A stretch of DNA of 32,952 nt. It comes from Planctomycetota bacterium. GTDB lineage: Bacteria; Planctomycetota; Phycisphaerae; WQYP01. The stretch lies in contig JAJYDU010000011.1 of NCBI GenBank assembly GCA_021790475.1, positions 1 through 32,952 of the forward strand, read 5' to 3'. Positions 31,177 through 32,952 of the stretch are shown here, in pieces (position 1 is the first letter of the stretch; every line of letters begins with the position of its first letter). A program made the translations under genes and the position numbers. The notes under the pieces are model-generated. The model did no database searches, was not told the origin of the DNA, and worked only from the letters and a program-made list of their open reading frames with translations.

Positions 31177-31746
31177 ATGTCTGAAATGCACCCACTCGTT
31201 TCCCCAGTGGCTGTTGCCACTCAGAGATTCAAGGCGGCCTCCGGCGAGGGAGCGGTCTTTGAGTTGAAGATGCGACTTTGCGCTGGGACCATCCCAAGCA
31301 TAGAACAGCTCCCAATTGATACTGCCCTCGGAAAGCTGCGCGAGGCAATCGTCCAGCACTTCCAATCTCGATTGTCGGCAGCCGAGCAATTGCTGCTGGA
31401 GGAGGCCTGCAGGATACGGAACAAGCTCTTGCACTGCGAGTTCTCGGCGTTCCGGGAACGGTTGGACGGCTTAACGTCGAGGTCTCGTGACGGTGGAGTT
31501 ATGGTGCTTACGGGCTTGGACACATCAGACCCAGCCGCAGCATTGGCTAAATTCGAGCAGATGCTTAAGGGTGCGAACGTTGGCCAGCAGGCGGTCGCGA
31601 GTACGAAAACCAAGACGCTGAGGGATGTATTCGGGTGGTTAACTGAATGTTGCGGAGCGGGTGAGTTTGAGGAGGCGTCGGTGACATTTCAGAAGGCGTG
31701 CGACATGCTTGAGCAATTGCTTGGCTCGCAGATTCCCACGCCGTAA
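31177..31746 (+). CDS. Protein of unknown function with a HEPN-like RNxxxH motif
   Basis: 189 residues, mostly helical by composition, cytoplasmic, no signal peptide. RNKLLH (81-86), inside the helix LLLEEACRIRNKLLHCEF, matches the RNxxxH motif of HEPN-domain ribonucleases, common in toxin-antitoxin and defence systems. Only the motif supports this; I do not recognise the rest. No ribosome binding site is seen before ATG 31177. No obvious antitoxin such as a MNT-type nucleotidyltransferase lies directly beside it. It is convergent to the S24 remnant across 43 bases. Its base composition looks less GC-rich than the host genes to the left, consistent with the mobile element. Confidence 0.5.
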   Translation: MSEMHPLVSPVAVATQRFKAASGEGAVFELKMRLCAGTIPSIEQLPIDTALGKLREAIVQHFQSRLSAAEQLLLEEACRIRNKLLHCEFSAFRERLDGLTSRSRDGGVMVLTGLDTSDPAAALAKFEQMLKGANVGQQAVASTKTKTLRDVFGWLTECCGAGEFEEASVTFQKACDMLEQLLGSQIPTP

Positions 31747-31789
31747 TCTTGTGGCTTGGCTGTCGTAGCAGCCAATTGGAAGGACTGGC

Positions 31790-32161
31790 TTAAACCGCCC
31801 CGCGTTTTTTCTTATCGAAGCGGGTGATTTTCGCCGCGACATAGCTCATCCGCACAATGTATTCCTTGGGCACGATCATGGGCTTGTAGATCGTGTTGTC
31901 GGCCCGCAGTTCCACCCGTCCATCCTTAAGGTCGTAAACGCGCTTAAAAGTGCATTCGCTGTCACGCTCGGGACTGAAACGCACGTAAACCGCATCTCCG
32001 TCTTCAATGGGCGTGCTGGGAGAACATAAGCATAGTTCCCCCGGTGCGAAGGCGGGAACCATGGAATCTCCGACGACCTCAAAGGCAAAGACCAATGGAT
32101 CGTCTATACCCGTGCCCACCACGGACACATAGTCGCGGCCAATGCCATTGTCTCCGTCCAA
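31790..32161 (-). pseudogene. S24/LexA-type repressor peptidase domain, N-terminal DNA-binding part missing
   Basis: About 123 residues from a TTG. VFAFEVVGDSMVPAFAPGEL carries the catalytic Ser of the S24 self-cleaving repressor peptidases, and CTFKRVYDL the catalytic Lys; EDGDAVYVRF and LRADNTIYKPM fit the fold. Phage and element repressors of this type normally begin with a helix-turn-helix domain of about 70-100 residues. None is present: reading upstream in this frame soon enters sequence overlapping the AbiEii gene, which is itself cut short here. This suggests a deletion that joined the two genes. It could still encode a small UmuD-like protein, so full inactivity is not certain. Confidence 0.65.
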
Positions 32162-32466
32162 TTCAGAATAATCCGCGGCATGGCCTGCCGGCGCACGGAG
32201 CGATTGGCGGCGATGGGCAACGGAATCGTAAAATCCAAGTCTTCGCTAAGCCGATAGAATCCGGCGTGGACTTTCGCCAGGCACGTGCCACCCTTGAACA
32301 CAAGCGCATCGCCACCATACTGGGCGAAATATACCAGGAGAAGCGTGCAGAAGTAGTCATGTTCGATCAGACGGGCATTGAAACCTGTCCGTGCAACCGT
32401 GAAATTGATCGCCTCACGAAACAACGGCATATCTTCATGTAAATGTAATCCGGTGAATTCAGCCAT
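32104..32466 (-). pseudogene. AbiEii-type nucleotidyltransferase toxin, C-terminally truncated
   Basis: The 120-residue frame begins MAEFTGLHLHEDMPLFREAI and contains FKGGTCLAKVHAGFYRLSED followed by LDF, the GG(T/S)...SEDxDF nucleotidyltransferase core of the AbiEii/AbiGii toxin family. Intact members are usually around 250-300 residues, so more than half is missing. After about residue 95 the sequence no longer looks like the family and runs over the S24 remnant in another frame before stopping at 32104. Its ATG overlaps the end of the AbiEi antitoxin gene by 8 bases, as in intact AbiE operons. The toxin is therefore probably inactive. Confidence 0.75.
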
Positions 32467-32952
32467 TCACTACGATCCCCCAGCGTTTCAGCAGGATTCC
32501 GCGGACGGTTTGGCCGGGAACGAAGGGAATCTTGGCTGTTGACGTGGTAAGGGATCGTTCCAACCGCCTGAGAACTCGCCGGTCACTGCCCATTTGTTCA
32601 AGCAGGGCGCCGATGCGGCGGATTGTAGCCAAGTTCCCATAAAGGATAGCCATTTTTGCCAGTTCATCCGGTCTGATGCGGGCAGCCTCAATATCTTGCC
32701 GAATCCAGCCGTAGGCACGGGGCAGACTGTCGAAACGGGACCAATCATATATTGCATCGACAAGTGTGCGTGCTCGCGAAGAGTAAATCAGCGTTTGACC
32801 TGATGGCGTTGACACCCTCTCGACACCGCCAAGGCGATTGCGGTTGACCTTAATTAGCGTAAGGGATACCTGACCGATGCGGCGCTCACTGGAGAATATG
32901 TCGTTGTAGATGGTAATTCGAGCAGGGATCTGCTCGTCGTAGCCGTAGCGGT
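32459..32952 (-). CDS. AbiEi-family antitoxin, 5' end outside window
   Basis: The track starts at a GTG at 32815, but the frame stays open to the window edge and is protein-like throughout: YGYDEQIPARITIYNDIF, then RRIGQVSLTLIKVNRNRL, then SSRARTLVDAIYDWSRFDSL. This is the C-terminal part of type IV AbiEi antitoxins (conserved xxRTLVDAxY region and a terminal helical domain ending near IRRIGALLEQMG). AbiEi represses the operon and counteracts AbiEii. The winged-helix N terminus must lie beyond 32952. It is translationally coupled to the truncated toxin gene. The antitoxin portion seen has no defects. Confidence 0.8.
   Translation of the reverse strand, partial: RYGYDEQIPARITIYNDIFSSERRIGQVSLTLIKVNRNRLGGVERVSTPSGQTLIYSSRARTLVDAIYDWSRFDSLPRAYGWIRQDIEAARIRPDELAKMAILYGNLATIRRIGALLEQMGSDRRVLRRLERSLTTSTAKIPFVPGQTVRGILLKRWGIVVNG

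Larger units (their letters stand above)
28892..32952. mobile_element. Integrated element at tRNA-Lys, left part (right end outside window)
   Basis: An integrase-family gene runs toward and into tRNA-Lys, the normal layout of a genomic island or prophage inserted at a tRNA. Inside are an excisionase-like gene, a divergent promoter switch, small unknown genes, an S24 repressor remnant and AbiE toxin-antitoxin parts. The attachment core probably lies in the tRNA 3' portion. I saw no second copy of the tRNA end before 32952, so the element extends past the window. The broken integrase and truncated genes indicate decay. Confidence 0.7.

Overview
The window looks like a chromosomal stretch of a GC-rich, Gram-negative member of the Planctomycetota, possibly a Phycisphaerae-type lineage. 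The evidence is gene content, not a database match: two Gfo/Idh/MocA oxidoreductases with a TIM-barrel sugar isomerase and a sulfatase-like enzyme, DUF1573 and MauE-type proteins together, a HYExAFE-type protein, a divergent MnmE, and an OprP-like outer-membrane porin. Many starts carry clear AGGAG-type ribosome binding sites, and several are GTG.

Left part (1-11554). The first codons of an IS630-like transposase run off the left edge, followed by recA with a good sigma70-type promoter. Convergent to recA is a five-gene minus-strand sugar operon: Gfo/Idh/MocA, TIM-barrel isomerase, second Gfo/Idh/MocA, a 721-residue sulfatase-like/sulfotransferase fusion, and L-rhamnose mutarotase. A divergent AraC-type regulator sits at its head. 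Next comes a minus-strand housekeeping operon (dihydrouridine synthase, GT9 glycosyltransferase, Maf nucleotide pyrophosphatase) and a divergent alpha/beta hydrolase.

Middle (11555-20558). This is the least familiar region. A minus-strand cluster encodes a small protein with ten cysteines, two secreted proteins of possible LolA-like type, two DUF1573 proteins and a MauE/DoxX-type membrane protein with a CGC motif. Divergent from it, across about 0.9 kb of repeats, a C13 tract and palindromes, are two tandem paralogous TlpA-like thioredoxins with a shared unknown N-terminal domain. I infer a redox/disulfide system acting at the cell envelope on the small cysteine-rich protein. This is the best candidate in the window for an undescribed system.

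Right-middle (20559-28880). A HYExAFE-type nuclease-like protein with a strong terminator, a GT87-like membrane glycosyltransferase, an unknown protein, a second AraC-type regulator, a membrane-anchored thioredoxin, mnmE, and an OprP-like porin with a terminator.

Right end (28881-32952). A tRNA-Lys(TTT) is the apparent attachment site of an integrated element. The tyrosine integrase gene ends inside the tRNA and is broken near its 5' end by one in-frame TAG. Behind it are an excisionase-like HTH gene, a divergent double promoter with a palindromic operator, two small unknown genes (one with a HEPN-like RNxxxH motif), an S24 repressor-type remnant, and a damaged AbiE toxin-antitoxin module (antitoxin running off the edge, toxin truncated). 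The element's far end is outside the window.
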